Shown here piece by piece: positions 21,425 through 30,291 of a DNA stretch of 64,000 nt. Within the stretch, counting starts at the first letter, position 1, and every line of letters starts with the position of its first letter. The stretch is from Bacteroidota bacterium (GTDB lineage Bacteria > Bacteroidota > Bacteroidia > AKYH767-A > OLB10). Location of the stretch: contig JADKJB010000034.1 in NCBI GenBank assembly GCA_016722525.1, forward strand, positions 186,001-250,000, written 5' to 3'. Under the pieces are notes generated by a model, which saw nothing but the letters and a program-made list of their open reading frames with translations, ran no database searches and was not told the origin of the DNA. A program made the translations under genes and the position numbers.

Positions 21425-23080
21425 ATGGATCTTCTAAACAAAGTACTCTTCACAATTTGCATTGTTGTAACATTCATTACGGAGTCAAATGCTCAAACAT
21501 TCATTATATTTGGGGATAAAACTTTTGGGACAATCACAAGTGATAACTCAGCAAAGATAATATATGATGGGGGAGATAAAATGTTTTTGACAGGCAATTC
21601 TCATGGAAATATTAATGGTGATAAAAGCGATCCTCTTTGTGATACAGTCATGGCTGATGTGGATTTGTGGATGCTTGCAATTGATACTTCTTTAAATATT
21701 TTATGGGATAAAAGTATTGGAGGGAACAATAATGAAGCTTATTTCAATACAATATTGTTGAATGATAATAAATTAATGACTGCAGCGAGAAGCCCATCAG
21801 ATAGTAGCTGTGAAAAATCGCAAAATCACTGGGGTCTATCAAATAATGATGATTATTGGATTTGTGTTATTGATTCAAATGGAAATAAATTATGGGATAA
21901 AACATTGGGCGGTTTAGATCTTGAGGATTCGCCAAGAGTAATTCAATTAACAACCGGAGATTTTGTTGTGGGAGGAACTTCATCTTCACCTATTGGTGGC
22001 AATAAAACTGTTCCGAATTACGGTTTTCCTACAAGCCGTGATTTCTGGTTGATTAAATTAGATGGCATTGGAAACCAATTATGGGACAGAGTTTATGGGG
22101 GTGATGGAAATGAGAGTTCTGTTGGAGGAAATACATTATCACTTCTACCCACAGAAAATGGTAGCTTTATATTAACTGGTTCCACACAGAGTGATTCAAG
22201 CGGTGATATTTCACAACCAGCAAGAGGGTTTAATGATATATGGATGATCAAGTGTGATAGTACTGGAAATAAATTGTGGGATAAAAGATTTGGAGGTATC
22301 GGTCAGGATAATTGTAATTACGTAGCTCCAACAAATGATAATGGGTACCTATTAGTCGGCAGTACAACATCACCTCAAGGAGGGGATGTGACTGATGCAC
22401 CCATTGGTTCACAAACTGATTGTTGGATAATAAAAATTGATGATGTGGGCAACAAACAGTGGGATAAGAGATATGGCGGTAACAATGGACAAGTAGCTTC
22501 TATAGCTCAACAGGATTACGATGGAGGATATTTAATTGGTGCATACACATGGAGTGATAGCAGTACCCATGTTAGTGAACCCTCTTACGGTGGTCAGGAT
22601 TATTGGATGTTTAAAATTGACAGCATCGGAAATAAAATGTGGGACAAGCGATTTGGAAGTACCGGATACGACCAATTAACTTCCTTTCGTGTTATGCCCG
22701 ACACTTCTATTTTACTTTGTGGCTGGGCGGACAATGGAATAACTGCTGTGAAAACCGATCCTGGCAAAGGAGGCAACGATTATTGGATTGTGCGTTTTAA
22801 ATATGTTGACAATAGCGTTGGAATTAATTCTGATTTAGTGATGGATAATCAATTCACTATATCTCCAAATCCTACAAATGGTATTTTAAATATTAAAACT
22901 AATTTGATTGGAGATGCTTCTTTTATTGTCTATAACGTAGTAGGTGAAAAGATCTATCAACAGAAGCATGTTTTGCAGAAACAAAATATTTTAGATTTTT
23001 CGTTTCTGAACAATGCCATGTACATTCTTAAAATCCAAACAGATAAATATTCTGGTACAATTAAATTTGTCAAGTATTAG
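21425..23080 (+). CDS. secreted T9SS protein with six WDKxxGG propeller repeats
   Basis: 551 residues. Signal peptide 1-23 (ending ESNA-Q). The body has at least six repeats of about 55-65 residues whose most constant part is 'DxxGNKxWDKRFGG' (variants WDKSIGG, WDKTLGG, WDRVYGG, WDKRFGG, WDKRYGG, WDKRFGS). Each is followed by a strand of the type 'DNGYLLVGSTTSPQGGD'. This pattern fits a six-bladed beta-propeller. The C-terminus is a T9SS type A sorting domain (FTISPNPTNGILNIKT to GTIKFVKY). It lies 68 bases after the previous secreted gene in the same direction and is likely cotranscribed. No catalytic residues can be assigned. Confidence 0.82.
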   Translation: MDLLNKVLFTICIVVTFITESNAQTFIIFGDKTFGTITSDNSAKIIYDGGDKMFLTGNSHGNINGDKSDPLCDTVMADVDLWMLAIDTSLNILWDKSIGGNNNEAYFNTILLNDNKLMTAARSPSDSSCEKSQNHWGLSNNDDYWICVIDSNGNKLWDKTLGGLDLEDSPRVIQLTTGDFVVGGTSSSPIGGNKTVPNYGFPTSRDFWLIKLDGIGNQLWDRVYGGDGNESSVGGNTLSLLPTENGSFILTGSTQSDSSGDISQPARGFNDIWMIKCDSTGNKLWDKRFGGIGQDNCNYVAPTNDNGYLLVGSTTSPQGGDVTDAPIGSQTDCWIIKIDDVGNKQWDKRYGGNNGQVASIAQQDYDGGYLIGAYTWSDSSTHVSEPSYGGQDYWMFKIDSIGNKMWDKRFGSTGYDQLTSFRVMPDTSILLCGWADNGITAVKTDPGKGGNDYWIVRFKYVDNSVGINSDLVMDNQFTISPNPTNGILNIKTNLIGDASFIVYNVVGEKIYQQKHVLQKQNILDFSFLNNAMYILKIQTDKYSGTIKFVKY

Positions 23081-23225
23081 CATCCTTCACTCTCCTTAGT
23101 GTTGTGAAAGTTCGTCCATTGCCAATTGTTTAACAAACGCAACTTATAAAAGGACTTTATAACTTGTTTTGGAAATTCCATATCATTTGCTACTTTTGGA
23201 GGAAAGAAGTCCATATTAATCATGC

Positions 23226-23356
23226 CAGTAAGCCAACCTAGCTAGTCGTGCAGGCAGGCATTCCTGCCTAACCAGTCGGGCAGACCCGCCCAGCTAGTCG
23301 GGTAAGCGTAATTCGTAAAATTCGTATATTCGTACCCGAAGGGATTCGTAATTCGT
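23226..23356. repeat. GC-rich palindromic repeat plus ATTCGTA repeats
   Basis: 23252-23269 is a perfect hairpin AGGCAGG-CATT-CCTGCCT, flanked by direct repeats of 'agctagtcg' and 'agtcgggcag' type. It is followed (23310-23356) by five copies of ATTCGTA/ATTCGTT, the last ending 10 bases before the MerR start codon. The GC content is far above the surroundings. It resembles a small intergenic repeat element. The remaining 23081-23225 shows no gene. Confidence 0.65.
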
Positions 23357-23366
23357 TAACTTTCTT

Positions 23367-23702
23367 ATGCCGTACAAAGAAACAGAAACCGTAAAATTAT
23401 ACTACACCATAGGTGAAGTATCGAAAATGTTTGATGTGAACGCCTCGCTCATTCGTTTTTGGGAAAGAGAATTTGAAGTATTACAGCCTAAGAAAAACAA
23501 AAAGGGTAATAGGCTTTTTACCGCGGAGGATGTTGCCAATCTGCGCATTATTTTTCATTTGGTTAAGGAACGAGGCTTCACTTTGCAGGGAGCTAAGGCA
23601 AAACTTAAGGACAATAAAACTGATGTTACCGACAATACCGGATTGTACGATTCACTTACGAAGATCAGAGGATTCCTTGTGGAGTTGAAGGATCAGCTTT
23701 AA
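23367..23702 (+). CDS. MerR family transcriptional regulator
   Basis: 111 residues. The N-terminal winged helix-turn-helix is YYTIGEVSKMFDVNASLIRF followed by WEREF (about 12-37), typical of the MerR family. A short helical section follows, with RLFTAEDVANLRIIFHLVKE and then a coiled-coil end. It has no cysteine-based metal site and no effector domain, like the small MerR proteins found near alaS and M23 peptidase genes in Bacteroidota. The target is unknown. The upstream repeat element reaches to within 10 bases of the start. Confidence 0.88.
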   Translation: MPYKETETVKLYYTIGEVSKMFDVNASLIRFWEREFEVLQPKKNKKGNRLFTAEDVANLRIIFHLVKERGFTLQGAKAKLKDNKTDVTDNTGLYDSLTKIRGFLVELKDQL

Positions 23703-23747
23703 TCAGTGTTGGTGTAAATCTTCGCGTTATCATGTGAATAAAAATTA

Positions 23748-25802
23748 ATGCGTATGAAAAGCTTTCATTTTATTTCAATTTTACTGGTTTTTCTTTTTAG
23801 TTGCGGAATCTCCAACGGCCAAAATTACCATCCACTTCTGAACGATAGCACAACGTGGGATGCATGGTCACATGACTACACTTTACCCGCATGCAGTGAC
23901 TATGCCGGAACACGGGTTTTTGTAAATGGCGACACGGTTATCAATTCATTAACCTATTCAAGAATTTCAGGTTTTAATGCCACAAACATTACTCCTATGC
24001 CTTGTCCTGTTTGGGCATTTGATAACACCACTACCCAGGATTTTGCTTTTTTGAGAGAAGATACTTCTTTACAAAAAGTCTGGGCGTTCAACCCGAATTT
24101 AGGTTCTGAATATTTGCTTTTTGATTTTAGTCTCATGCCCGGCGATACACATGTTACATCCTTTGGACAGAATCCCCTGTTTCATGATTCCTTGATAGTT
24201 GATTCTGTTGGTGTAATACAACTTGCCGATGGATCCTTTAGAAAAATAATACACATGCATCTTCTTGCAGGTGTTTTCATTCAGGAATATATGATTGAAG
24301 GAATTGGTGGTTCTGCCGGCATGTATCTTCCTCCTTTAAATTGGGGCATAGGATTTGGCACTCTTTTAGGATGTGTTATTTATAATAATGATCAACTTTA
24401 TAATCCCACTTCCTTTTCAACTTATTGTCCTGGCATTATTGGGAATACCAATATCATTCGTGGCAAAGCATTCGTTGACCTGAACAGTAATTTAATTTTT
24501 GATGCTGGTGATAGTCCGCTCGATTATGTGAGAGTGAATGCAAATGGAACAGGAATGTTTGATTTTACCGATACCTCCGGAAATTATCAGGTTTATGTTA
24601 CCGATACCGGAAATTTTAATGTTACAGGTGCTGTGTTAAATAATTTCATTTCAAATCCTATTTCGCACACCGCCTATTTTTCAGCCTTTTCACAAACAGA
24701 TTCAACAAATGATTTTGCCTATCAACCCATTTCAATATTTGATGAACTGCAATTGATTCTAACGCCGATGCATAAATTCAGAGCCGGTTATAATGCTACA
24801 TATAAGTTGTGGATCAGGAACAGAGGTACTACCAATCAGACATCGGTTGTAGTTTTTTATCAGGATTCAGCATTGCAATATTTCACAGCTTCATTGACTC
24901 CTGCTGTTACATCAGCCGATTCAATTACCTGGAATCTTCCAAACCTCGCACCGTTTCAACAAACCTCATTCACAGTTACATTTAATGTAAATTCCGGACT
25001 GCCAATTGGAACGCCTGTTAATTCCTTTGCTCAGGTTTTGCCTGCGCTAACTGATGCATTCCCTTTAAATAATTATGATACTTCCAACGCTTACATTCAT
25101 GGACCGTATGATCCTAACGATATTTCTGTCGACCGAGGTACATTGTTCACCAATGAAATGGCTAACCCACCGTTCTTAAATTACCTCATACGATTTCAAA
25201 ATGTAGGAAATGATACTGCTTTTGTGGTGAGGATTGAAAATGGATTGTATCAGACGTTGGATGTATCTACTCTCGAATTCGTGAGTTCATCGCATCCATG
25301 CCAAATGAACTGGAATTATTTATTGAATCAAGTGGAATTTATTTTTCAAGGCATTAATCTCCCCGATAGTACAACTGACGAGATCGGCAGTCATGGGTAT
25401 GTTGCTTACAGGATTAAACCTGTGAGTGGATTGATGGCAGGTCAGTTTATTTCAATCAAAGCGGATATTTATTTTGATTTCAATTTGCCAATTTCAACCA
25501 ATTACGCATTGACACATATTGAAGAACCAACGGCCCTTTCTGAAATTTTACATAGTGATGAAGGCTTTCAGCTTTTTCCAAATCCGGTTGCCGAAACATT
25601 GAATATAGCTTTCAAAAAGGCAGATACTGGCAATTGTAAAATTAAGATTATAGATATCACTGGCAGAATAATACAAGAACAAACTATTGAAGGAGTTGAA
25701 AATAGGGTAGTAGTTAACCTGGTAAATTTAGCAGACGGAATCTATTTTGTTAAGGTTTCAAAAGGAACCACTAAAGGGATAAAAAAAATAGTTAAGTTGT
25801 AG
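23748..25802 (+). CDS. secreted DUF7619 protein with T9SS sorting domain
   Basis: 684 residues, open throughout. Signal peptide 1-24 (ILLVFLFSCGISNG-Q); the cysteine could suggest a lipoprotein, but the spacing fits a normal signal peptide better. Residues 25-230 form a unique beta-rich domain. Next is an SdrD-B-like segment (GKAFVDLNSNLIFDAGDSPL), then a DUF11-like region. A DUF7619 domain follows (FQNVGNDTAFVVRIEN, INLPDSTTDEIGSHGYVAY, DIYFDFNLPIST). The end is a T9SS type A sorting domain (FQLFPNPVAETLNIAF to TKGIKKIVKL). It shares the last two modules with the gene at 8423-11070. Function is probably at the cell surface and otherwise unknown. Confidence 0.85.
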   Translation: MRMKSFHFISILLVFLFSCGISNGQNYHPLLNDSTTWDAWSHDYTLPACSDYAGTRVFVNGDTVINSLTYSRISGFNATNITPMPCPVWAFDNTTTQDFAFLREDTSLQKVWAFNPNLGSEYLLFDFSLMPGDTHVTSFGQNPLFHDSLIVDSVGVIQLADGSFRKIIHMHLLAGVFIQEYMIEGIGGSAGMYLPPLNWGIGFGTLLGCVIYNNDQLYNPTSFSTYCPGIIGNTNIIRGKAFVDLNSNLIFDAGDSPLDYVRVNANGTGMFDFTDTSGNYQVYVTDTGNFNVTGAVLNNFISNPISHTAYFSAFSQTDSTNDFAYQPISIFDELQLILTPMHKFRAGYNATYKLWIRNRGTTNQTSVVVFYQDSALQYFTASLTPAVTSADSITWNLPNLAPFQQTSFTVTFNVNSGLPIGTPVNSFAQVLPALTDAFPLNNYDTSNAYIHGPYDPNDISVDRGTLFTNEMANPPFLNYLIRFQNVGNDTAFVVRIENGLYQTLDVSTLEFVSSSHPCQMNWNYLLNQVEFIFQGINLPDSTTDEIGSHGYVAYRIKPVSGLMAGQFISIKADIYFDFNLPISTNYALTHIEEPTALSEILHSDEGFQLFPNPVAETLNIAFKKADTGNCKIKIIDITGRIIQEQTIEGVENRVVVNLVNLADGIYFVKVSKGTTKGIKKIVKL

Positions 25803-25838
25803 TTTTAAGGAGCTGGCTGTGGAAACAGAATACAACTT

Positions 25839-26604
25839 TTACTGCACCATTTTCAGCAATTCTGCTTTCGAATTCATTGCCGCCTTATAACCGATTCTAA
25901 AAATTTCATTGGCATGAGCGGTATCAAAAACACTATATTTTCTTAAGGCAACTGGTTCCAGAAACAGATCACAGGTATCGGCTTTTGTTTTTGTAGTACT
26001 CATTATAGCAAGTTGAAAACATCTTTCCAAAAGACCTTTAATTCTTACACGCTTTAGTGTACCTATTGGATTTTACATGCACTCCTACAATGTAATCGCA
26101 ATTTCCGATTAGAGGTTCCACAGGAAAATTATTCAATAACCCACCATCAACCATTACACTGCCTTTCATTATGGTAGGAGTAAAAATTAATGGAATCGAG
26201 CAGGTTGCAACAAGCGGATCTAACAAAGGGCCTTTATTAATATGAACAGTAATTGCATTAGTGAAATCAGTTAGGCAAACACTAACAGGGATATTCAGGT
26301 CCTCAAAATTTTTGACCTTAAGATTTTCAATAATAATTTTTTTGAAAGAGGATGTTTTCAAAAGGCCTTTCATATCAAAACTCAATCCGCCAATATTAAA
26401 GAGCTTTGTTTTTTTCATTATGTCAATCATGTTGTCAGGTTTCACACCAGCAGCATATAAAACACCAACCATGGCACCGGAACTAGTACCTGATATGGAA
26501 GAAACTTGAACATTCAATTCATCAAGGGCTTTCAAAACACCAGCATGTGCCAATCCACGGGCGCCTCCTCCTGATAAAACAAGACCAATGGTTTTTTTTT
26601 TCAT
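25839..26604 (-). CDS. patatin-like phospholipase (frameshifted)
   Basis: About 254 residues in two frames joined near 26035. The first frame gives the oxyanion glycine loop LSGGGARGLAHAGV, the nucleophile elbow GTSSGA (catalytic Ser about 43) and the dyad Asp in VMVDGGLLNNFP (about 152). The second frame adds the C-terminal ~64 residues (LAIMSTTKTKADTCDLFLEP to LLKMVQ). It is a serine lipase or acyl hydrolase acting on membrane phospholipid. The start codon overlaps the end of the upstream GtrA gene by 4 bases (ATGA), so translation is probably coupled. It converges with the DUF7619 gene. Confidence 0.88.
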
Positions 26605-27038
26605 TTGTTCGTTACCTTAAATGAATAGAATTTATGAATCACAAAACTCAAAATCCCTATGGATAGAGCAGAAACTATTCTTGCAAGGGTGGGAAACCAA
26701 TCCAGTGTTTTAATAAGAAAACTCATGAAAAAGTAATTCAAAATCAGAATAAATAAAGCTACCAGAATATATCTTAACAATTGATGAATACCTCTTAAAT
26801 CGGACTCCTTAAATACCAGATATTTGGTAATAAGAAAATTAGTAATTAAACCGCATGTATATGATAATATCAGTGAGGCCGTAGGAGCAGACAAAACAGT
26901 AAATTTGAAAATATGTATATCCTGTTTCTGGTAAATAAAGTTAAATGCAACAAAATATACGGATATATCAACTGCAGTTGCAGTTCCAGCTGAAAAGAAA
27001 TAGCGAATAATTTTATTGTCGAGAATTTTTCTCACCAT
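26601..27038 (-). CDS. GtrA family membrane protein
   Basis: 145 residues with four membrane segments: about 12-32 (YFFSAGTATAVDISVYFVAF), 45-65, 85-105 and 115-135. This is the GtrA/DPMS fold, with the conserved FSAGTATAVDI start and the basic C-terminal end (FVIHKFYSFKVTNK). Such proteins are thought to flip polyprenyl-linked sugars for surface polysaccharide modification. It sits between patatin and the heptose epimerase, consistent with an envelope role. Confidence 0.85.
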   Translation of the reverse strand: MVRKILDNKIIRYFFSAGTATAVDISVYFVAFNFIYQKQDIHIFKFTVLSAPTASLILSYTCGLITNFLITKYLVFKESDLRGIHQLLRYILVALFILILNYFFMSFLIKTLDWFPTLARIVSALSIGILSFVIHKFYSFKVTNK

Positions 27039-27045
27039 ATATTTC

Positions 27046-28011
27046 TCAATAATAACGGCCCGGAGCCAGGTAGTTGGTTACATAATCGGTGATTCCCTCT
27101 TCAAGAGTATGAAAAGAATTGGTATAGCCAATGCCTTTAAGCTTCGACATATTAGCTTCAGTAAAATATTGATATTTTTCTCTGATATCTGAAGGGATGT
27201 CGGTGAATTCAATGTTGACCCGTCGGGCTAAAGCATGAAATGTTGCATTGGCGAGATCAAGAAAAGATTGAGCATGCCCTGTTCCCAGATTATAAATCCC
27301 ACAATTTTTTCGATGATGCATTAAAAAACAACAGACTTCAATCACATCTTTTACATAGATAAAATCACGAAGCTGTTTTCCATCTTCAAAATCAGGGCGA
27401 TGAGAACGAAACAATTTTACTTTACCTGTACTGCTTATCTGATTGAAAGAATGAAAAATGACAGATGCCATTCTTGCTTTATGATATTCATTAGGTCCGT
27501 ACACATTGAAGAATTTTAAACCAGCCCAGAAAAAAGGTTTGTGATCTTGAAGCAACATCCATTTATCAAAATCATTTTTTGATTCACCATAGGGATTTAG
27601 TGGCTTTAATTTTGGAATGATATCATGATTGTCGTCATATCCAAACTCACCACCACCATAAGTTGCAGCCGAAGAAGCATATACGAGCGGTAATCCAAAT
27701 TCAACACAACTGTTCCATACGGCTTTGGTATAATCCAGATTTAGTTTATTGAAAATTTCTACATTAAATTCAGTCGTGTCTGTGCGAGCACCAATATGAA
27801 AAATAAATTGAACTAGTTTATGGTTGGAGTTTAGCCAGGATAGAAATTCGTCGCGGTGAATCTTAAGGGTATATTCTTTTCCATCAAGATTCTTGTTCTT
27901 TTTTTCATTGGTAAAATCATCAACTATAACAATATCTTTATAGCCTTCAGCATTAAGTTTGCCAACAAGACAACTGCCAATAAATCCTGCTGCGCCGGTA
28001 ACAATAATCAT
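27046..28011 (-). CDS. hldD: ADP-L-glycero-D-manno-heptose 6-epimerase
   Basis: 321 residues, full length. The N-terminal Rossmann NADP-binding motif is VTGAAGFIGS (4-13). The catalytic triad of the extended SDR family is visible: Ser/Thr in YASSAATYGG (about 116) and YxxxK in NPYGESKNDF (about 141-145). It carries HldD-type signatures such as FFNVYGPNEYHKARMASV and QLRDFIYVKDV. It converts ADP-D-glycero- to ADP-L-glycero-manno-heptose for the lipopolysaccharide inner core. Its start overlaps the stop of mqnD by 4 bases. Confidence 0.92.
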   Translation of the reverse strand: MIIVTGAAGFIGSCLVGKLNAEGYKDIVIVDDFTNEKKNKNLDGKEYTLKIHRDEFLSWLNSNHKLVQFIFHIGARTDTTEFNVEIFNKLNLDYTKAVWNSCVEFGLPLVYASSAATYGGGEFGYDDNHDIIPKLKPLNPYGESKNDFDKWMLLQDHKPFFWAGLKFFNVYGPNEYHKARMASVIFHSFNQISSTGKVKLFRSHRPDFEDGKQLRDFIYVKDVIEVCCFLMHHRKNCGIYNLGTGHAQSFLDLANATFHALARRVNIEFTDIPSDIREKYQYFTEANMSKLKGIGYTNSFHTLEEGITDYVTNYLAPGRYY

Positions 28012-28850
28012 GATTTGTATAAATTGAAAATGGGTTGGGTTATTTGCGGTAATATTCCAGAGTCGATACCTTGTTGTAACAGAAACTCGATGGCGGATTT
28101 CCCCTCCGTGCCCAAATTTACGGAAAATTCGTTAACGTATAAAGCAATATGACTATCAATTACTTCGGATGCCATTTCCTGAGAGTGAGTCCTGATGTAT
28201 GATTTACCGACTTCTGGGTTTTTATAGGCAAATTCGAGACTGGACCGAATAAAGTTGCTAATTTGTATTCTGATTGTTTCTTCTATTTTTCGTGATGCAA
28301 CAATACAACCTAGTGGCAGAGGAGTGTTCCTCTTTTGTTCCCAGACTTCTCCTAAATCGACTAATTTAATCAGACCTTTTTGAGAGTATGTAAATCTTCC
28401 TTCATGAATTAATAATCCAGCATCAGCTTCATCATTAAGCACCATTTCTTCAATAGCTGAAAAAACAACTTCTTTTTTATTGGTTATTTCAGGAAAAAAA
28501 GTTGAAAGTAACAGATTTGCCGTCGTAAATTTTCCTGGAATTGCTACTTTTAATTTTGAAAATTCATCTTTTTTAATAGGCATTTTACTTACTAACAAGG
28601 GGCCAACACCTTTTCCTAAGGCACTTCCGGAATCTAGAATTACATATTTGGAAGATGCCGATGCATAAGCACCTATGCTGATTTTCGAAACGTCTAATTC
28701 GCCATGAATAGCCATTCTATTCAGCTCCTCTACATCGGCGAGAATAGGATTAAATGTAAATTCACCGGTAGCTATTCTCCCATTTACCAGGGCATCAAAA
28801 ATAAAGGTATCATTCGGACAAGGTGAAAATCCAATGGTTATTTTTTTCAA
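28008..28850 (-). CDS. mqnD: 1,4-dihydroxy-6-naphthoate synthase (MqnD)
   Basis: 280 residues, full length. It is a periplasmic-binding-protein fold enzyme of the futalosine menaquinone pathway. The N-terminus ITIGFSPCPNDTFIFDALV is the family signature. SALGKGVGPLLVS, IPGKFTTANLLL and DAGLLIHEGRFTY are further conserved blocks, the last including the catalytic His. It turns cyclic dehypoxanthine futalosine into 1,4-dihydroxy-6-naphthoate. It indicates that the organism makes menaquinone by the futalosine route, which would feed the respiratory chain that ends in the cbb3 oxidase encoded further on. Confidence 0.92.
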   Translation of the reverse strand: MKKITIGFSPCPNDTFIFDALVNGRIATGEFTFNPILADVEELNRMAIHGELDVSKISIGAYASASSKYVILDSGSALGKGVGPLLVSKMPIKKDEFSKLKVAIPGKFTTANLLLSTFFPEITNKKEVVFSAIEEMVLNDEADAGLLIHEGRFTYSQKGLIKLVDLGEVWEQKRNTPLPLGCIVASRKIEETIRIQISNFIRSSLEFAYKNPEVGKSYIRTHSQEMASEVIDSHIALYVNEFSVNLGTEGKSAIEFLLQQGIDSGILPQITQPIFNLYKS

Positions 28851-28879
28851 TTTTATTTTAGTTAAGGGTGTTTAATGAT

Positions 28880-29956
28880 TTATTTAATCACCGGCTTTTT
28901 CTTTGATTTAATTTTTTGCTCTTCTCCAATTAAAAAACCAAATGGTCTGAATTGTTCAACGTTATCAAAAATTACTTTAAGCATACCAAGATAAGGTATA
29001 AAAAGCATCATTCCTGCTACACCCCAAAGCGTACCACCAATTAATAACGCAATCATTGTGGCAAGGGGATTAATAGATACTGCCGAACCAACTACTTTCG
29101 GAGTAATAAAGTTGTTATCAAGAAATTGAACAAATACACAAACACATAGAGCTCCAAAGGCTATCCATATGGAATCTTTTGTTATTAATGCCATTACTAT
29201 TGGAAAAACACTCCCGATTAAAACTCCAATATAAGGTATTATATTGAGTAATCCTGCTATAACACCTAGTAAAATGGCATGTTTGATTCCCAAAATTAAA
29301 AACCCAATACTGTTTAATATAGCTAAAATACAAATATCAATCAGTAATCCGACCAGGTACTTTTGAGAAACCTGTGAAGTCCTGCGAATCACATGAAGAA
29401 TTTGATCATGCTTATCAACTGGCGATATATACTTCATAAAATCAACTATTTTATGTTTGTAATAGGTGAAGAAAAAAATATAAATGGGTATTAAAGTGGC
29501 TGCTGCCAGAAAGATTCCGGTAGCACTAAAAATGTTGCTAAAAATTTCTCCACTGGATTGCATCGTGTTTAATATTTGTTCCTCCAGCCATGCAATTTGT
29601 TTTCCCTCACTCACATTAAATTTTTCTGATATAAAATGTTGAATAACTGTGAATTTTTCAATAAGTTTTTCTTTCAGCAAGGGAGCATCTTCAGAAAATG
29701 ACATAATTTGACTACTAAAGAAATAGATAAGACCAAAAAGCAACAGCAACATTAAAATAATACTCATAATAATCGCAAGGGTTTTAGGAGTCCCCTTGTT
29801 TTCAAGCCATCGGCTGATTGGCAATAGTAAAAATGTTAGTAGAATTCCAAGGCTTACGGGAATCAAGAAAGTTTTTCCAACGTACATGACAAATACTATC
29901 ATGATTATCAAAAAAAGATAGGTGGTAACTTTAAAATAGGCTGGATATTCTTTCAT
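28880..29956 (-). CDS. AI-2E family transporter (PerM-like)
   Basis: 358 residues with about eight membrane segments: pairs at 10-50 and 60-85, a central soluble helical part (about 85-150), then further segments at 150-175, 205-260, 270-300 and 310-345. Family blocks seen include LGVIAGLLNIIPYIGVLIGS and FITPKVVGSAVSINPL. The family includes AI-2 exporters and Na+/H+ antiporters, and the substrate cannot be told. It is the last gene before the NRPS-PKS locus but on the opposite strand, so it is not obviously part of that cluster. Confidence 0.88.
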   Translation of the reverse strand: MKEYPAYFKVTTYLFLIIMIVFVMYVGKTFLIPVSLGILLTFLLLPISRWLENKGTPKTLAIIMSIILMLLLLFGLIYFFSSQIMSFSEDAPLLKEKLIEKFTVIQHFISEKFNVSEGKQIAWLEEQILNTMQSSGEIFSNIFSATGIFLAAATLIPIYIFFFTYYKHKIVDFMKYISPVDKHDQILHVIRRTSQVSQKYLVGLLIDICILAILNSIGFLILGIKHAILLGVIAGLLNIIPYIGVLIGSVFPIVMALITKDSIWIAFGALCVCVFVQFLDNNFITPKVVGSAVSINPLATMIALLIGGTLWGVAGMMLFIPYLGMLKVIFDNVEQFRPFGFLIGEEQKIKSKKKPVIK

Positions 29957-30102
29957 GGTCGCTTAAGGGAATAGGTTTCAAAAGTATAAAATTAAGCTCA
30001 TTATTTGTAATGTCTTATAATTCAGCTATTTACTATGTTAGGCAATTTGATAAACCCCTTATTTTTTTTGGTGAATGAAAACTCAAATTCGAAGAGATCC
30101 TA

Positions 30103-30110
30103 TAATTTTG
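30103..30110 (+). promoter_or_regulatory. candidate -7 promoter element of NRPS-PKS operon
   Basis: TAATTTTG matches TAnnTTTG. It lies about 180 bases before the first synthetase start codon, in the 335-base gap between the divergent AI-2E gene and the cluster. No TTG stands at the expected -33 distance. If used, it would give a long leader that contains the small frame at 30146-30283. Confidence 0.3.
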
Positions 30111-30145
30111 TAAAGCTTTAAAAATCAGATTAAAACGATAAACAT

Positions 30146-30283
30146 ATGGCAAGACTTGGTGTTTATGGTTATATGAAGACCTATCACTTTGATGAACCGA
30201 AACAAATAAATAATATTCTCGTAAAATCCCAATTAAGAATAACCAATCAAATTCGTTGTAAAATCTCTTCACAAGTCTGTTAA
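30146..30283 (+). CDS. possible 45-residue leader ORF before NRPS
   Basis: An ATG-started frame encodes MARLGVYGYMKTYHFDEPKQ and 25 more residues, ending 8 bases before the synthetase start at 30292. It has no hydrophobic segment and no family resemblance. It could be a translated leader or chance. The rest of 29957-30291 holds nothing else I can support. Confidence 0.2.
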   Translation: MARLGVYGYMKTYHFDEPKQINNILVKSQLRITNQIRCKISSQVC

Positions 30284-30291
30284 ATTTAGTA

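Noticed and set aside
30033..30272. Minus-strand frame between the AI-2E gene and the synthetase
   Set aside because: No motif, no start signal, and it runs across the likely promoter region of the synthetase operon.
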